Source: Sinotaia quadrata
Lineage: Eukaryota; Mollusca; Gastropoda; Architaenioglossa; Viviparidae
DNA: 64,000 nt
NCBI GenBank assembly: GCA_028829895.1
Contig: CM054180.1
Coordinates: 100,414,635-100,478,634 of the forward strand
Direction: 5' to 3'
Position 1 is the stretch's first letter. Every line of letters starts with the position of its first letter. This document shows, piece by piece, positions 60,255 to 64,000 of this stretch. The notes under the pieces were generated by a model that saw only the letters and a list, made by a program, of their open reading frames with translations, was not told the origin of the DNA and did no database searches. The position numbers were made by a program, and so were the translations under genes.

Positions 60255-61600
60255 GCAACAATTTTCTCTTGTTAATAACCATTAGAATGTTATTTTAAAA
60301 ACATTTTTTACTAGTGTACTGCAGAATGTCAATTCATTAAACAGTCAACACCCAAATTCAAGATCAGGATCTGAAAAATTCAGATCTAAAATTAACACTC
60401 ACTAACTTATTGTTTATTGTAATCCCAATACACCAAATTTTCTTAGTGCTTTTTCCCCAGGTACCTAATGATTTGTGCTTTAATTTAAATTCATCATAGT
60501 ATGGCATAAGTGTATTGTTCCATTTAATTTTAATTCATTATAGTGTGAGCATAACTGTAATATGCTATTTAATGTTAATTCATGATAGCATGAATATAAT
60601 TCTATTATTCTATGTCAATTTTTAAATAAGTGGAAACTACACTCCAGTAATTAAAAGTATTACTAAAAATACCAATTTTCTGTTAACTCTTTCAGTGTCA
60701 AGCAATCATTTAAGCAATGTTATGGTATATTTCATCCACAAGCTTTAGAGTTACTCCCCACTGAAATTGACTATCACAGGAATATATTATGTAGTCGTAC
60801 TGCCTGAAAAAAATGGCTGTTTTCATGGTGACTAGATGCTTTACGTGTGTGTTATGATCAGTTTCCTTCAGGGCAAGTTTTGGTTGTGATTTTCATGCTT
60901 CCGAGTGGTTGCTAGGCACTATAGCAAGGAACAGGTTATTTTAATTCTGTTTGAAGCAAGCAAACAATAGAGATATAAGTCATGACAAATGCTTTCAGTG
61001 GATGGAGATACTGAAGTGTTGATGAACATAATTGTGTGGAAACATTGTACTAGAGCATGTTGTAGGAGAGGCCATGCTCAGAAAAAAACTGAGGTCAGGA
61101 AGGTATAACAAACAAAATATAATACTTCTTAGAGTATTTCTTATTACTAGTATAATGACTTAAAATTTCTTCCATCTTCTATTTCTTCTATAAGAAGTGG
61201 TATTATTTGATGTACTTTTTTCCATTAGAGATGTCATTTGCCTTTGGATGAAAATATTATCACTAAGTTATAATATTTAAACAATAAATAATGGATACCC
61301 ATAAAAATAAAATAAGAACTTAATTATAACAAGTTATCAAGAGAATGTCACCTTTTCAGAATTTGGCTGTATGCATTTTAAAAAAATTCTCTTATATACA
61401 GCTGAACATCTATTTTATAAGGAGAGTAATGAGGCAGCAAAAAAACTACAATCATAAAGAGAACTATAATTTTTATTACTGAGAAGTGAGAGACTGGACG
61501 GACTGAACAACTAGGATCAATGGGTGAAGATACTAACAGTTTGCGAGACATAAATTTCAATTTAATAAATGAAGATTCACATTGCCAGCCAGGTGCAGTC
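60255..61600. other. Intergenic sequence, nothing recognised
   Basis: No exon or repeat family evident. Confidence 0.5.
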
Positions 61601-61602
61601 AT

Positions 61603-61815
61603 TTGTCTTAACAGAAAGTTATGGCTAGCTGCAATACCCTTAAGATAACACTAATAGCTGTTGTCATTTGTCTTAACAGAAAGTTATGGCTAGCAGCAAT
61701 ACCCTTAAGATAACACTAACAGCTGTTGTCATTTGTCTTAACAGAAAGTTATGGCTAGCAGCAATACCCTTAAGATAACACTAACAGCTGTTGTCATTTG
61801 TCTTGTTATGGCTAA
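61603..61815. repeat. ~65-bp tandem repeat, 3.5 copies
   Basis: Unit tgtcatttgtcttaacagaa then agttatggctagcagcaata and cccttaagataacactaaca. Confidence 0.93.
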
Positions 61816-62383
61816 GCAAAGATAACCCTAACAGAGGAAACAGTGTACTCATTGAGTGAGTTACTCATTGCCTTTCACATCATCTAAAAATGATGGGCAA
61901 AAGAAAACCTAAATATTTCTACCTCATTACAAGCAAGAAAGGAACCGATTAGAAGTGCAGTATTGAGGGAACTAAGGGAGGTGATGAGTTGCATCTAGAG
62001 GCTCAAACACTTTGATTATCTCTCTTTACTGGTTGCAAGTTTATGAATTTGGACTTAAAAATCCTTAGTGAGAACTTATGATGTAAAAGAAAATAAATGA
62101 TTATAGTATGTAGAAGTAATGTGGATAATAGAAAATGCACAAAAGAATAATAGTCAAATATACTATTGGTAAATTTGAAAATGCTTTATTATTACATCTG
62201 TTAATACTTTAATTATTAAGTATTATTATATTAGGTGTTCTTTTTGGTCAATAATATTCAAATATAATTATTTCTGTTGGATTGAATAGTAACAATAAAT
62301 TCATCCAACAGTCATTATGCCTGCTAAAACAATTATTCTTTTTCAAATAAAAAATGAAAAATATTTTAAAAATAAATAAATGG

Positions 62384-62389
62384 TTTATT
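62384..62389 (-). terminator. Candidate poly(A) signal for the ARL3-like gene
   Basis: AATAAA on the minus strand about 480 nt after the ARL3-like stop codon; supported by position only. Confidence 0.3.
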
Positions 62390-62865
62390 TTACGAACTGA
62401 AATGTATTAGTCATATCAAACTATTAATCCTACTTGTAATCTCAGAATCACTTTCTTTTTTCTTACTTCGCAATTAGTCTAAATTTTCTAAATGTAGATA
62501 AACATCAAATTCTTCTTTTGCATCATAGTTACATAAAACACAAATGTTACAGGATACTTGGACCAGCAACCACACACACAAAAAAATCTTAACCATCAAT
62601 ATCTCGGACGGAAATACAAACACAAACCTCACAATGAGTTAGCAAATGAAAAGAAATATACTTTCAAAACTGAATATTCAAAACCTCATATAACCCTTCT
62701 TTCCATTACCACAGACATTTTCTTCAAGTAAAACCCTTTTGAAGATGCGATGAGCAATAAAGAATAAAGCCTTGAGTGTAGAAGATGATATGTGATTATC
62801 AAAGATGACCATGCCCATTTGTACTTGGTCAGTGTCCAGAGTCTTGCCATTTTTCACTAAGCCAA

Positions 62866-62922
62866 TCATTTCTTTTTGTTGCTTTTGCTGTTGCATGTCT
62901 TTATCACCCACTCAATGCCATC
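62866..62922 (-). CDS. ARL3: Terminal exon of an ARL3-like small GTPase gene
   Basis: The acceptor tttgtatctccag ends at 62923; the exon reads DGIEWVIKTCNSKSNKKK then TGA (62868-62866). This resembles the C-terminal helix and lysine tail of ARL3, an ARF-family GTPase that releases lipidated cargo from UNC119 and PDE6D, especially to cilia. The D-G-x-x-W-V core and the triple-lysine end are the evidence. Only 18 residues are available. The intron would be phase 0, and the G-domain exons must lie beyond the right edge, since I find none between 62930 and 64000. Other ARF-family members also end in an E/D-G-hydrophobic-x-W helix, so the exact paralogue is uncertain. Confidence 0.6.
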   Translation of the reverse strand, partial: DGIEWVIKTCNSKSNKKK

Positions 62923-62929
62923 CTGGAGA

Positions 62930-63635
62930 TACAAAAATAAATCTTCAAGTAATACACTTTAAGTCAAATAACTTGCTGGATAACCAATGAGTAAGTCACC
63001 ATATTACAAACCTATTTGAAAGAAAAATATGTTGTAATACTAATACAGTATTAATAAAGCTTTTGCTTCAAAAATGCATAATTTTCACTGAGGCAGCAGA
63101 GAAGAGTAAGCCGAGTCTACTACATCCTTGTTATCACTATCAGCCGATAGGATTACTCCTCTAAATTGATTGTGCATAAATAAGCACTTAAACAAAGTTT
63201 CACATATATTATTTCCACTTAAAAGGTGTATTTATATATTACAAACAAATAACAATAATTATTAAACTATATTTCTCAATAGTGTTCTCCTTTACACCTT
63301 AAAATAATAGCAATTATTAAATAATAATGACCCAGTAGTCTACTCCTACACTACACATCCTGAAGTCATGAAGCTGGCAATGTTTTCACACACTCACAAC
63401 ATGCTTCAGGAGATATCAATAAACATAAACAATACATTTCAAATAAATTACTGGTCAGGCAAGCAGTCAGATCAAGGGAGTCCAATTACATACTAATCAT
63501 ATTTTTAATAAACAATTTTCTAGGCAAATAGGTTTTTCCTGAATACTTATCAGGCAAGCATAGGCGATGATGGGTTCTTTTTGCAAAAAAGAAAACATGA
63601 ACTGTCCAGAGCTTATCAGAATTTTCTGCTTTTTG
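62930..63635. other. Probable last intron of the ARL3-like gene
   Basis: AT-rich, no further exon seen on the minus strand. Confidence 0.45.
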
Positions 63636-63639
63636 TCCG

Positions 63640-63930
63640 TATACGAGCTTTGTTGAAATCTTAAATCTTTTGTCAAGATGTTGCCAGGCTTAGCAGAAAT
63701 CTTCTCAAGTCTGATGTCAAGATGTTGCCAGACTTTGTAGAAATCTTCTCAAATCTGATGTCAAGATGATGCCGTGCTTTGTATAAATCTTTTCCAGTCT
63801 GATGTCAGGCATTTACCAACTCTGTAGGACTCTTTTGAATGTTTCCAAAGTAGAAATCTTCTCAACTCTGATTTCCTGGGCTTTGCAGAAATCTTCTCAT
63901 CTGAAGTCAGGATGTTATCAGGTTCTGTAG
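63640..63930. repeat. Degenerate ~60-bp repeat, about 5 copies
   Basis: Copies share gtagaaatcttctcaa-tctg and atgtcaagatgttgcca. Confidence 0.85.
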
Positions 63931-64000
63931 AAATCTGATCCCGCTGGTGGTGGTGGTAGTGGAATTATTGATCATAACTTGGTGAAAGAAGTGATTAATC

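Noticed and set aside
1..64000. CRISPR arrays, tRNA or rRNA genes, bacterial operons
   Set aside because: The many direct repeats are contiguous minisatellites without unique spacers, and no cloverleaf or rRNA motif was seen; the spliced genes show that the DNA is eukaryotic.

Overview
This is animal nuclear DNA: AT-rich, intron-containing and crowded with minisatellites (about 35 tandem arrays in 64 kb). A lophotrochozoan, probably a mollusc, fits the minisatellite density, the large introns and the interspersed-repeat style, but no marker in the window proves the taxon. Most long open frames are minisatellites whose unit length is a multiple of three; they are not genes. The real genes were found by joining short exons at GT/AG splice sites.

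Left part (1.6-23.7 kb, minus strand): a small cluster of secreted, cysteine-rich genes that I recognise as beta-microseminoprotein (MSMB/PSP94)-like from the cysteine framework. Gene A (exons at 9353-9272, 6357-6237, 1750-1660; 97 aa) and gene B (19906-19825, 17045-16925, 15720-15615; 102 aa) have the same three-exon structure, the same intron phases and identical lengths for exons 1 and 2. Gene B keeps all ten cysteines. Gene A lacks exactly two, the predicted partners of one disulfide. A third signal-peptide exon (23661-23580) has no exon 2 or 3 of its own but a phase-compatible donor that could splice to gene B. The A and B introns are collinear paralogues in which the same short blocks expanded independently into minisatellites.

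Middle (34.0-51.1 kb, plus strand): a complete eight-exon gene for the beta subunit of mitochondrial NAD-dependent isocitrate dehydrogenase (IDH3B, 367 aa). It starts with a presequence and ends with a 3'UTR carrying AATAAA signals. Intron 3 holds inserted repeats that split a minisatellite.

Right part (51-64 kb): no gene until a minus-strand terminal exon at 62922-62866, whose 18-residue product resembles the C-terminus of the small GTPase ARL3; its other exons would lie beyond the window. The rest is AT-rich intergenic DNA, a large ~30-bp minisatellite (58.96-60.25 kb) and dispersed repeats shared with 28.6-29.1 kb and 39.8-40.3 kb.

The genes do not form a pathway: IDH3B is a TCA-cycle housekeeping gene, ARL3 acts in lipidated-cargo and ciliary transport, and the microseminoprotein-like cluster is a fast-changing secreted family. 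That cluster is the most novel content of the window.
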